The translations under genes and the position numbers were made by a program. Below are positions 7,628 through 15,981 of a DNA stretch of 64,000 nucleotides, in pieces. Under the pieces are notes generated by a model, which had not been told where the DNA came from, did no database searches, and was given only the letters and a program-made list of their open reading frames with translations. Numbering within the stretch: the first letter of the stretch is position 1; the number at the start of each line of letters is the position of its first letter. The DNA comes from Alcaligenaceae bacterium (lineage in GTDB: Bacteria; Pseudomonadota; Gammaproteobacteria; Burkholderiales; Burkholderiaceae_B): the NCBI GenBank assembly GCA_013416455.1, contig JACCES010000009.1, forward strand, positions 124,001-188,000, given 5' to 3'.

Positions 7628-8974
7628 CTATACACGGCCGACGGGAAAAAAGGCCTGCCCTTCCAGATCGGCAAGCTTTTCATACCACGCCGCAGCGTTT
7701 GAAAGGCCGAGGCTTCCCTCCGTCCGACGCAAGAAACGGGCACGTTCTTCAGTTTCTGAAAACAGGTGGGAAGGCATGCCGGTAAAGTGGCTGGCCTCGG
7801 CTTCGAATTTCCGCCCGTCGTGCAGCGATACGGCCAGCGTCGAGCCCCAGGCCGATCGCAAACCATCGCCCCTTCTCAATTCGATGGCATCGCAAGTCTG
7901 ACGTATCGCGGCGTCGGACAAAGCGGATTCATCGAAAGAGCCGGGATCATCAGGATCGCGATGCATGGCCAGAGCGATGCTGAAGGGAAAGCTGTATTGC
8001 GCCGACATGATGTCGCCTGGCCGCCGGATATCATGATGGCTCAGAATTTTTTCGTGACAGGCCACGGCAAGCCGTGCAACGTCTTTCGCACCGAACCCGT
8101 GTTGCGCCATCAACCCGCGTAAGGCCTGGATCGTAGCCTGCGCCGTCACATGGCAGGGGTAGCGCTTCATGCAGATTTTCATGCTTTCCCATTCATGCCC
8201 AAGGCCGGCGCCCAGCGCTTCATTGTTGCTCTGCTCGCAATAGACTTCCAGGAATCCGAACTGGCCCTCCAAGATGGTTTCAGGCCCCTCGTAGCCGGCA
8301 GCGGCCAGCCTCGCCGCTACGATGCCGGCTTCCGCCGCGCGGCCCATGTGCAGCCGTTTTACCGTCGCACCTCTCCGGGACTTCGTGAACGCCAGCAGGC
8401 CGGCGGACATGGAAGCGGCGATTCCCAGCGCATCGGAAAGCTGTTGAGCACTCAGCCCGTGGACTATGCCTGCGGCGACCGCGGCGCCGAGCGGGCCGGT
8501 CAGACCGGGAGCATGAAACCCCAGCTTTTCACTACTATGGCAGGTGGCGGCGCCGATACGAAACAGCACCTCGCACGCCGCGACGAACGCGGTGATGGCC
8601 CTGACGCCGTCGGCTCCCGTCTCTTCACAGGCGGCCACGATGGGGGGTACCAGCGCTACGCCGGGATGAACTCCGGCCCCGGGATAGCGCAAGCTGTCCT
8701 GCTCGAACGCATGAATCGCGGCACCGTTCGCGAAGGCGGCCAGGGGCGCGCTGGTGCGCCGCATCTCCCGGCCGAACACCGTGCATTGCCCGGAGCCGCC
8801 ATACAGGCCGGCATAGCCGGCCGTGGCGGCGCTCCATGGAAACCGGGCGCCATAGACCGCGCACCCCAGGGTATCGATGAAGCAACTGACCGCGCGCTGG
8901 CGCACAGCCTCGGGGATGGATTCATACATCAAATCCGCCGCAAACCGGCCGAACACCTCAGAGGACGTCGCCAC
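7628..8974 (-). CDS. MmgE/PrpD family protein (copy B)
   Basis: A 448-residue MmgE/PrpD protein. The GTG at 8974 has AGGGAG six bases upstream; a GTG at 8995 is the alternative. The active-site segment VKRLHMGRAAEAG is kept near residue 206, and FHAPGLTGPLGAA near 157. The usual HALDFDD acidic motif is changed to HAFEQDS, so one catalytic acid may differ. It is 51 bases after copy C, to which it is clearly related (both have D-x-L/I-G-C-x-VYGA-x-x-PWS near the start). The tandem arrangement suggests a duplicated, diverged pair, perhaps two subunits or two steps. Confidence 0.86.
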   Translation of the reverse strand: MATSSEVFGRFAADLMYESIPEAVRQRAVSCFIDTLGCAVYGARFPWSAATAGYAGLYGGSGQCTVFGREMRRTSAPLAAFANGAAIHAFEQDSLRYPGAGVHPGVALVPPIVAACEETGADGVRAITAFVAACEVLFRIGAATCHSSEKLGFHAPGLTGPLGAAVAAGIVHGLSAQQLSDALGIAASMSAGLLAFTKSRRGATVKRLHMGRAAEAGIVAARLAAAGYEGPETILEGQFGFLEVYCEQSNNEALGAGLGHEWESMKICMKRYPCHVTAQATIQALRGLMAQHGFGAKDVARLAVACHEKILSHHDIRRPGDIMSAQYSFPFSIALAMHRDPDDPGSFDESALSDAAIRQTCDAIELRRGDGLRSAWGSTLAVSLHDGRKFEAEASHFTGMPSHLFSETEERARFLRRTEGSLGLSNAAAWYEKLADLEGQAFFPVGRV

Positions 8975-9025
8975 GGCCCGCTCCCTGCCGAACACAGCGG
9001 CCGACCGGCCTGCCGGTGCCGCCCC

Positions 9026-10426
9026 TCACTTCCGCGCAAGCAGGCGCGCCAGTTCCCTGGCATCGTCCTGCTTCTCCAGATTCAGCACCCAGTCACGGAG
9101 CTGTTCGGTTTGATCAGCCGGCAGGACATGGCGGACGAGCTTCTCGAATTTCTCGACGATGTCCTGTTCGCTGGCGAAGTTGTGCTCGTTGCCACGGCCG
9201 GCCTCCACTGTTTCCTCGTCGCGGGTGCCATCCTTGAAATGGACTTCCACCCGTACCATGTGGCGGTACTTCGAACCTTTCGAAGTGATCTCGGCATCAT
9301 GCCGGACCTCGACTTTTTCAGCCCATCGCATCCGGTCGGGATCCGCAACCTTGTCTTCGGTGAACTCGTCGACGAAACAATCGCCTTCTAACAGCAGGGT
9401 GGCGACACAATACGGCAGGTTGAGTTGCGCGGAAGTCAGGCCCTGCGGCTCGTACTTCCAGCCCACGTGGTCCATCGTCACCTGCGACCCGTGAACGACG
9501 ATTCTCTCGATATCCCCGGCACCAAAACTGCGCCGCTGCTGAATGTTCCTGATGGCATCCAGCGTGCTGTGGTTGCTGCCCACGCAGGAATAGAACTTCA
9601 GGGCTATCCCCATGGTTTGCCACACACTTCCCAGACCCGCCGTCAGCTCATCCAGTCTGAAACGATCATTCGACCGCGAGAACGTCGTGCAGAAACCACC
9701 GTACTCGCTTTCAAACACGTTGACGATGCCGGTAAAGCCCTGTTCGGCCAGCACGGCCCCATACAGACCGCTCTGCGCAGAGCGTCCGGCATGCATGCGC
9801 TTGACCATGGCTCCATACTGTGCGGCCATGAGCCCCGCGGACTGGGTGCCCCCGATACCGAGCGAATGGACCGTGCGCCCGGCATCAAGCCCCAAGGCGC
9901 GCGCAGCGCCCGCCGCTGCCGAGAACACGCCAACCGTCGCGCCGGAATGCCAGCCCTGGCCGATATGTTCAGGGCCCATGCAGATCCCGACGCGCGGACC
10001 GACTTCATAGCCGGCCACCGCCGCCGTCAGAAAGTCTTTGCCTGTCATTCCGCCCTTCATTTCGGCGATCGCCATGATCGGAGGGAGTGTGACCGCGCCC
10101 ACATGAAGGACGCCCCGGCGATGCACGTCATCGAGTTCGAAGCCCTGTATCTGAGTGCCATTGATAAGCGCCGCATGAGGAGCGGAAAGCCGTTGGCCGC
10201 TGCCCCAGACCGCGCATGCCCGAGTGGCGTCCAGCCCACCCAGGGTATTCTGAAGAATACGGCTCCAGGGAAGATCCGCTCCGTAAACGCCGCAGCCGAT
10301 GGAATCAAGCATCAGGAGCTTGAAGCGCGTCCGGACCTCCGGAGGAATCATGTCAAACTGCAGGCCAGAAACAAAATTGGCGATACCTTGGGTGAACGGA
10401 TTATCTTGTGTAGCGGAATCGGACAT
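9026..10426 (-). CDS. MmgE/PrpD family protein (copy C)
   Basis: A 466-residue MmgE/PrpD protein and the first gene of the second leftward unit. ATG 10426 is preceded by GAAGG at a usual distance. Visible family features are DSIGCGVYGADLPWS (about 41-55), IQGFELDDVHRRG (about 97), GWHSGATVGVF and MVKRMHAGRSAQSG (about 209). The active-site Lys/His segment is therefore intact. Its promoter carries the same 17-bp-spaced boxes and GGTATACC palindrome as the dehydrogenase operon. Function could be dehydration, decarboxylation or epimerisation of a small polycarboxylate; sequence alone does not decide. Confidence 0.88.
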   Translation of the reverse strand: MSDSATQDNPFTQGIANFVSGLQFDMIPPEVRTRFKLLMLDSIGCGVYGADLPWSRILQNTLGGLDATRACAVWGSGQRLSAPHAALINGTQIQGFELDDVHRRGVLHVGAVTLPPIMAIAEMKGGMTGKDFLTAAVAGYEVGPRVGICMGPEHIGQGWHSGATVGVFSAAAGAARALGLDAGRTVHSLGIGGTQSAGLMAAQYGAMVKRMHAGRSAQSGLYGAVLAEQGFTGIVNVFESEYGGFCTTFSRSNDRFRLDELTAGLGSVWQTMGIALKFYSCVGSNHSTLDAIRNIQQRRSFGAGDIERIVVHGSQVTMDHVGWKYEPQGLTSAQLNLPYCVATLLLEGDCFVDEFTEDKVADPDRMRWAEKVEVRHDAEITSKGSKYRHMVRVEVHFKDGTRDEETVEAGRGNEHNFASEQDIVEKFEKLVRHVLPADQTEQLRDWVLNLEKQDDARELARLLARK

Positions 10427-10782
10427 GCTTTAACCTTCATAGTTGCAGTTAGTAGCCCCGAGACCCCCTGCTTAGGGACTGTTGACGCTAAGCACCCCAG
10501 GTTATGAACTCACGTCATTCAATGAGTTATCTCGAGTTTCCAAAATAGTATGCCATGGTATACCTATCATGGCAAATGACAGCTGATGAAGTTTGCCGCC
10601 GCCGGCACAATCCTCCCGTCAGGTCAGTGTTGCCACCCGAGCTTGTCTGAACCATGGCACTTGCCCGTAGGAGTGCGCCCATGCCGGGCGGCCAGGGTGA
10701 AGAGCCCTCTCGGATAAGCGGAACTCAGGCACCGACTTCGCACATACTGGCCTCGATGAGAGGCTTGCGCTTGGGCGCGTGG
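10427..10782. other. Intergenic region between PrpD-C and the alpha/beta hydrolase
   Basis: These 356 bases hold the PrpD-C promoter and operator (10547-10575). The rest, up to the hydrolase stop, shows no convincing gene, terminator or repeat. Since both neighbours are leftward, any hydrolase transcript would have to end or read through here. Confidence 0.6.
10547..10575 (-). promoter_or_regulatory. Promoter with GntR-type operator for the PrpD-C/PrpD-B/ChrA unit
   Basis: On the minus strand TTGCCA (10575-10570) and CATACT (10552-10547) are 17 bases apart. The spacer holds GGTATACC (10557-10564) in the context AGGTATACCAT. The layout is the same as at 5549-5577, including the position of the palindrome between the boxes. 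The -10 box lies about 120 bases before the PrpD-C start. This places the second unit in the same predicted GntR regulon. Confidence 0.7.
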
Positions 10783-11676
10783 TCAAGCCGGCGGCTCTTC
10801 GCCGCCCCTTATGAATGCCAGTATCCCTTCATTGAACACATCGTTGCGATCGCCTGTAATCATATGGCCGGCCCGCGGCACCTCAAAGACACGCAAATGA
10901 GGGATATGCCGTCGCAACTCGGCAACCCCCTCATCCGTAACGACGTTGCTGCGCATTCCCCGGATCAGCAGCACCGGAAACGAAATGGAGGAACAAACGG
11001 CATATAGCTGCGCGGTGAGTCTGGTGGGATCGGTCAGATTCGAACCGATGAAAAATTGGGGATCCCAATGCCAGTACAGGCGGCCGTTGTCCCGGCGCCT
11101 GAGATTCTTCATCAATCCTCCGATATCCCGAGGCCGGATGCGGTCGGGATCGTAAGCGGACACGACATCGGCCGCTTCTTCCAGAGTTTCGAAACCGTCC
11201 ATATGCTCTTGCAGGAACGCGACGATTCTCTGCGAGCCGGCTGGATCCAGCCCCGGAACGACATCCACCAGAATCATGGACCTGGCGATGTCTCCCTCGG
11301 CAAGACCGAGAGCGCACAATGCGGTCAGCCCTCCCATCGAGGCGCCTATCAATATCGGTTTCTTCTGCAGAGAGCCGAGCACATCGAGCAGGTCCCGGCC
11401 AAGATCTTCAAGATCATAATCGCCGCATGGCGACCACTGGCTGTCGCCATGCCCCCGCGCATCCAGATTGATGACCCGGTATCCCTCCGACACCAGGCCC
11501 ATGAAAATGGATCGCCAGGAATGACGGGTCTGGCCGCCGCCATGAAGAAGCACGACAGGCTGGGCGTCCTGGCGACCGCCGACATCGGCGGAGAGAGCAA
11601 GCCCCGCCCGATTCCTGAATGTGCGCACACTGATGCCCGATGGCGGGACGGATCGTTTCACGGAAGAATCGGGCAT
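10783..11676 (-). CDS. Alpha/beta hydrolase fold protein
   Basis: A 297-residue hydrolase. VVLLHGGGQTRHSW (41-54) is the oxyanion-hole segment, GASMGG carries the nucleophile Ser113, and RAGHMITGDR near the C-terminus supplies His. An acid follows LIRGMRSNVVTDEG. No signal peptide is seen, so it is probably cytoplasmic. ATG 11676 has a G-rich ribosome site four bases upstream; the frame stays open upstream only because it runs antisense to the ligase gene. It is divergent from the ligase/crotonase/TRAP operon (171 bases apart), so it may hydrolyse an ester or thioester of the same pathway. Substrate not predictable. Confidence 0.85.
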   Translation of the reverse strand: MPDSSVKRSVPPSGISVRTFRNRAGLALSADVGGRQDAQPVVLLHGGGQTRHSWRSIFMGLVSEGYRVINLDARGHGDSQWSPCGDYDLEDLGRDLLDVLGSLQKKPILIGASMGGLTALCALGLAEGDIARSMILVDVVPGLDPAGSQRIVAFLQEHMDGFETLEEAADVVSAYDPDRIRPRDIGGLMKNLRRRDNGRLYWHWDPQFFIGSNLTDPTRLTAQLYAVCSSISFPVLLIRGMRSNVVTDEGVAELRRHIPHLRVFEVPRAGHMITGDRNDVFNEGILAFIRGGEEPPA

Positions 11677-11793
11677 CGGCCCCCCTGACGGCGGAACATT
11701 GTTTTGAAAATTGAACCGGACGGGGCTTTTCCTTATTCCGGGCGGGCATGAATTTATGCCGGAAAGCCATGAATCCGGGTTTACACTATACGC

Positions 11794-11834
11794 ATAAAAC
11801 TTCAAAGTAATGTATTGTACTCGTAAGTTTTTAT
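11794..11834. promoter_or_regulatory. Inverted repeat between the hydrolase and the ligase operon
   Basis: ATAAAACTT (11794-11802) and AAGTTTTTAT (11825-11834) are near-perfect inverted copies in an AT-rich stretch just ahead of the ligase ribosome site. It could be an operator for the downstream TetR protein or part of the promoter. I cannot place -35/-10 boxes with confidence. Confidence 0.3.
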
Positions 11835-11847
11835 AGAGGAAGGATCC

Positions 11848-13404
11848 ATGGACCAGAAAAAGATCGACGCACTCACTATGGGCTCCGTGGTGCGTCGGGC
11901 CGCCGCGCAATACCCCGACCGCACCGCCATGATCTTCAATGACGAGCGGTGCACATTCAGGCAATACAACGAACGCGTCAACCGCGCGGCGAATGCGTTT
12001 CTCGATCTGGGGCTGCGCATGGGCGACCACATCGCCATACTGGGGAAAAACTCCATCCAGTACCTGGAGATGTGCCACGCTTCCGCCAAGACGGGGCTGG
12101 TCTTCGGCACCATCAACTGGCGGCTTTCAGCGGACGAAATTGCTTTCATCGTCAACGATGCGGACAATAAGGTTCTGTTCGTGGAGTCGGGATTCCAGGA
12201 ACTTCTCTCCCGCTTCCGTGAAAATATTTCCAATATACGGATCATCGTTTACGGGGGTGAAAACGCCACTCCCGACGCCCAGCAATACGAAACGCTGGTT
12301 TCACAGGCGGGTTCGCAAGAACCGGACATCGAAGTACAGGGTTCGGACGATGCGATCATCATGTACACATCCGGGACCACCGGCCTTCCCAAAGGCGCCG
12401 TTCTATCCCATAGCAATATCGTCTGGGATTCGATCTTCGCCCTGACCTACGTTCCGCCCCAGCAGCACGACTGCTTTCTCTTGTCCATGCCGATGAACCA
12501 CGTCAGCGGCCTCCACACCCAGACGACCACGTTCATCGCCCGTGGCCTGCCAATGGTGATCATGAGCCAGTGGGAACCTAAGGAAGCCTGCCGCCTGATA
12601 GAAAAACATCGCGTGACCCTGGCCTACATCCTGGTCACTCCCCTGATCCAGCTGCTCGACTCGCCCATACGTCATGAATACGACCTGACCTCGCTGCGCC
12701 GGGTCATGTCGGCGGCGGCCAGATATTCTCCGGAAATGGTCGCGCGCGTCCTGAACGAACTCGGTGTCGACAGCATGTATTTTGCATATGGCCTGACCGA
12801 AGCCGCACCCATCGTCTCGACCACGGAATTCACCGCCGAGATGATCGTCAAGCCAAACACCATGGGCCGGCCGGTCTGGTACAACGACGTGCGCATCGTC
12901 GACGACGAAGGCAATGCGCTGCCCGGCGGGGAAGTCGGTGAAATCACCGTGCGCGGCCCCAATGTATTCAAGGGCTATTACAAGCGGCCCGAGGCGAATG
13001 CCCAGACCTTGCAGAACGGCTGGCTGCATACCGGGGATCTGGGATATCTGGATGAAGACGGTTTTCTGTTCTTCGTGGACCGCAAAAAGGACATGATCAA
13101 GTCGGGCGGGGAAAACGTCTATTCGATAGAAGTGGAAATGGCCATATCCAGGGCCAACCCCGAAGTCGACGAAGTCGCCATCGTCGGCATTCCCGACGCC
13201 AAATGGGGCGAACTCGTCACGGCTTTCATCGTGCTCAAACCCGGCAAGACGATTACGCCGGAAGACATCATCGCCAGGACGCGCGAGATCCTGGCCGGCT
13301 ACAAGACGCCGAAGCAGGTCATCATACGCCCCGAACTGCCGAAGAACGTATCCGGCAAGGTGCTCAAACGACAGTTGCGCGAAAGCATCCGGAAAGCCGT
13401 CTGA
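11848..13404 (+). CDS. AMP-dependent acyl-CoA ligase
   Basis: A 518-residue member of the ANL superfamily, activating a carboxylic acid to its CoA thioester through an acyl-AMP. Motifs in order: MYTSGTTGLPKGA (about 171-183, ATP loop), YGLTEAAP (about 311), TGDLGYLDEDGFLFFVDRKKDMIKS with the hinge (about 397-421), and the catalytic Lys in NVSGKVLKRQL near the C-terminus. The start follows a good GGAAGG site. It heads a rightward operon with a crotonase and a TRAP transporter, which suggests uptake, activation and beta-oxidation-like processing of a carboxylate. Substrate class (aromatic, dicarboxylic or medium chain) is unknown. Confidence 0.9.
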   Translation: MDQKKIDALTMGSVVRRAAAQYPDRTAMIFNDERCTFRQYNERVNRAANAFLDLGLRMGDHIAILGKNSIQYLEMCHASAKTGLVFGTINWRLSADEIAFIVNDADNKVLFVESGFQELLSRFRENISNIRIIVYGGENATPDAQQYETLVSQAGSQEPDIEVQGSDDAIIMYTSGTTGLPKGAVLSHSNIVWDSIFALTYVPPQQHDCFLLSMPMNHVSGLHTQTTTFIARGLPMVIMSQWEPKEACRLIEKHRVTLAYILVTPLIQLLDSPIRHEYDLTSLRRVMSAAARYSPEMVARVLNELGVDSMYFAYGLTEAAPIVSTTEFTAEMIVKPNTMGRPVWYNDVRIVDDEGNALPGGEVGEITVRGPNVFKGYYKRPEANAQTLQNGWLHTGDLGYLDEDGFLFFVDRKKDMIKSGGENVYSIEVEMAISRANPEVDEVAIVGIPDAKWGELVTAFIVLKPGKTITPEDIIARTREILAGYKTPKQVIIRPELPKNVSGKVLKRQLRESIRKAV

Positions 13405-13492
13405 ATCGGCAACCCGGAAGCATGGCCAGCGCCTCCCGGCGGCTACTGAAGAAAACGACTCTCCTTCCAGTACGGAAAGGCACATTTACGAA

Positions 13493-14275
13493 ATGCGAAA
13501 CGACATACCCATTTTTGAAACGATACAGATATCGGTGGATGACAGGCTCGGGCAGCTGCGCCTTGACAGGCCACACACCCGGAATGCGCTCAACCGCAGA
13601 ATGATTCAGGACATCATCGCCGCGGCAAGATGGTTCAACCAGCAGCCAGATATCAAGGTTGTTGTGATCAGCGGCAATGGGCCGGATTTCTGCTCGGGAT
13701 TCGATCTTCAGAATTTTTCCGTTGACGCCCCGCCCGAGGAAATCAGGGACATCGTGGCATTGGGCCGGGAACTGAGCGAAGCCGTGATACGCATGCGCCC
13801 GATCACGATCGCTTCCGTCCACGGCCATTGCGTCGGGGGCGGGGTCGTGCTGGCGGGAGTCTGCGATTTTCGGTATGCCTCTGAAGACGCATCGTTCTGG
13901 CTGCCGGAAACCGCCATCGGCATTCCGCTGGCATGGGCGGGTATTCCATTGCTCGTAAGGGAAATCGGCCCTCTGATGGCCACCGAACTCACCCTGCTCT
14001 GCGAAAAAATGCCCGCCTCGAAGGCGCTCGCCCTGGGCATGCTCAACGATGTGGTGCCCCGCGAAAAACTGGACGACCGCACCGCCCGGACGGTGAAGAC
14101 CCTCCTGCAGCACTCCCATCTCGTTCTGGAAGCAACCAAGCAACAGATCACCGCCGCTCGCGAAGCATTGGTGAGCAGCGCCTATTCCTTCACCGACGCC
14201 CATTTGCTGTATGCCGGGCTGTGCGACCCTGAATCGCGCAGCAAGCGCATCAAGTATCTGGAAAAGCATCACTGA
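13493..14275 (+). CDS. Enoyl-CoA hydratase/isomerase family protein (crotonase)
   Basis: A 260-residue crotonase-fold protein. The oxyanion hole is formed by CSGFD (67-71) and HCVGGGV (112-118). One acidic residue is kept (Glu139 in LPETAIGI), while the place of the second glutamate of classical hydratases, usually in a GAGG-like loop, reads PLAWAG. This suggests a reaction other than simple hydration, or a relaxed active site. It acts on a CoA thioester, presumably made by the ligase 88 bases upstream. Cytoplasmic. Assignment to family is firm; the reaction is not. Confidence 0.88.
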   Translation: MRNDIPIFETIQISVDDRLGQLRLDRPHTRNALNRRMIQDIIAAARWFNQQPDIKVVVISGNGPDFCSGFDLQNFSVDAPPEEIRDIVALGRELSEAVIRMRPITIASVHGHCVGGGVVLAGVCDFRYASEDASFWLPETAIGIPLAWAGIPLLVREIGPLMATELTLLCEKMPASKALALGMLNDVVPREKLDDRTARTVKTLLQHSHLVLEATKQQITAAREALVSSAYSFTDAHLLYAGLCDPESRSKRIKYLEKHH

Positions 14276-14329
14276 ACCAAGGCCTTTATCGGAATGGCCG
14301 TCATGCCGACCAAATCAGGAGACCTACCC

Positions 14330-15367
14330 ATGAAGCATCATCGCCTCGCCCGTACGTCCGCGGCGCTCGCCGCAGCGCTTGCCGCCATCGGATTCTCGTC
14401 CGCCACTCTGGCCCAGGAAACCATCACTCTTCGCGTCGGCGACTGGATGCCCTTGTCGCATCACGTTTCCAGCCATGGCGGGAAAGTCTTCATGGACAAG
14501 GCAACCGAGCTGTCCAAAGGAAGAATCCAGTTCCAGTTCTTCCCCGCCGAACAGCTCGGCAAAGGAAAGGATTCCCTGCAGATGGCGCAATCGGGGGTGG
14601 CCGATATCGTGAACATCGCGCCCGCCTATATCACTGACAAGTTCCCCCTCTCGGGCGTTGCCGAACTCCCCGGCATCTACGAAGGCGCCTGCAAAGGCAG
14701 CTACGCACTGGCCGACATGACCAGCCCCGGCGGCACGCTGGAAAAACATGAGTTCAAACCGAACGGCGTCCGCAACCTGTTTACGGCCGCCATCGGCTCC
14801 TACCGCATCATGACGAGCAGGAAAGAAGTGAAGAGCGCCGACGATTTCAAAGGGCTGAAACTTCGCACCGCGGGCGGGCCCATGGACCAGACCGCCCAGC
14901 TGCTTGGCTCCACGTCCATCCGCATGGCGGGTCCCGATGTACTGGTTTCCCTTCAGCGGGGTACGCTGGATGGCGTTTTCTGGCCCGTCATGAGTGTAAA
15001 GCCATGGGGTATCGATGAAGTCATAAAGTACTGGACGCCCAATCTCGGCGTCGGCAGCTTCGTATCCTATTGGGTCATCAGCGAAAAGTCCTGGGCCAAA
15101 CTTCCGAAAGATCTGCAGGACGTGCTCCTGGAAGCGGGCCAGTACGCCACCAAATCGCACTGCGAATATGTCGACTCATCGGAAATCAGCGAAGCCGAAT
15201 CACTCGTGAAGGCCGGCCTGAAACCGATTCCCATCCCTGCATCGGACGTGCAGAAGATCACCGAACGATATGCGGACATCTATCAGAGCTGGTCGAAAAG
15301 CCTGGATGATCGGAGCCGCCCCGGAACGGAAGTTCTCAAGGACTTCCAGCAACACGTAGCCAAGTGA
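14330..15367 (+). CDS. TRAP transporter solute-binding protein (DctP family)
   Basis: A 345-residue periplasmic protein. ATG 14330 is preceded by CAGGAG; it starts a clear signal peptide (MKHHRLARTSAALAAALAAI, cleavage after ATLA-Q). The mature part has the DctP pattern: FFPAEQLGKGKDSLQMAQSGVADI and the central GLKLRTAGGPMDQ segment, in which Arg coordinates the substrate carboxylate, followed by LQRGTLDGVFWP. It delivers an organic acid to the DctQM pair encoded just downstream (gaps 20 bases and a 4-base overlap). It is the third gene of the ligase operon, so the imported acid is probably the ligase substrate. Confidence 0.92.
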   Translation: MKHHRLARTSAALAAALAAIGFSSATLAQETITLRVGDWMPLSHHVSSHGGKVFMDKATELSKGRIQFQFFPAEQLGKGKDSLQMAQSGVADIVNIAPAYITDKFPLSGVAELPGIYEGACKGSYALADMTSPGGTLEKHEFKPNGVRNLFTAAIGSYRIMTSRKEVKSADDFKGLKLRTAGGPMDQTAQLLGSTSIRMAGPDVLVSLQRGTLDGVFWPVMSVKPWGIDEVIKYWTPNLGVGSFVSYWVISEKSWAKLPKDLQDVLLEAGQYATKSHCEYVDSSEISEAESLVKAGLKPIPIPASDVQKITERYADIYQSWSKSLDDRSRPGTEVLKDFQQHVAK

Positions 15368-15387
15368 CGCAGGCATAGGGGAAAACG

Positions 15388-15981
15388 ATGGGCACGCTAG
15401 CTCCAGGCTCAGGGGTGATTGTTCTTCTGAGGCGCCTGCACCAGTTTCTGCACATGATGGAGACAGGCAGCCTCATCACGGCCTCTCTCGGGGTCCTGGC
15501 GATGATGTTCGTCACAGCGGTCGACGTCATCATGCGCTATGCATTCTCAAGCCCGATTCCGTGGTGGTACGACTTTCTGATGAACTATGTGCTCATCGCC
15601 AGCTTCTACCTCGTTTTTTCCTACACGCTCGCTCACCACGGGCACTTGTCCGTGGATTTCTTCGCCAACAAGCTCCCCAGAAAAACCGCTTTTCTCATGC
15701 TCGCGGCGGGCTTCCTGGCAACCGGGATTCTTATGCTTCTCATCAGCAAGAGCTCGATCAGCGAAAGCATCGTCTCGTATCGGAACAATGAAGTCCTTGC
15801 CGGGGTCATTCTATGGCCCATGTGGATCAGCAAGGCGATCGTCGGGCTGGGGATGAGTCTCCTGGCCTTCCGATCATTACATTTCGCCGCCAGCTACCTG
15901 GCGGCGTACTTCGATGATTCCGCGCTCAGGCGCATCGGAGTGGTTCCACAGTCGGCCGATCTCGAAGAGGTGGCGCAATGA
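15388..15981 (+). CDS. TRAP transporter small permease (DctQ family)
   Basis: A 197-residue inner-membrane protein with four predicted helices. DctQ features are seen: MMFVTAVDVIMRYAFSSPIPWWYDF and the LAHHGHLSVDFF loop. AGGGGA precedes the ATG at 15388. It forms the membrane complex with DctM, with which it overlaps by 4 bases (ATGA), a sign of coupled translation. Confidence 0.92.
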   Translation: MGTLAPGSGVIVLLRRLHQFLHMMETGSLITASLGVLAMMFVTAVDVIMRYAFSSPIPWWYDFLMNYVLIASFYLVFSYTLAHHGHLSVDFFANKLPRKTAFLMLAAGFLATGILMLLISKSSISESIVSYRNNEVLAGVILWPMWISKAIVGLGMSLLAFRSLHFAASYLAAYFDDSALRRIGVVPQSADLEEVAQ

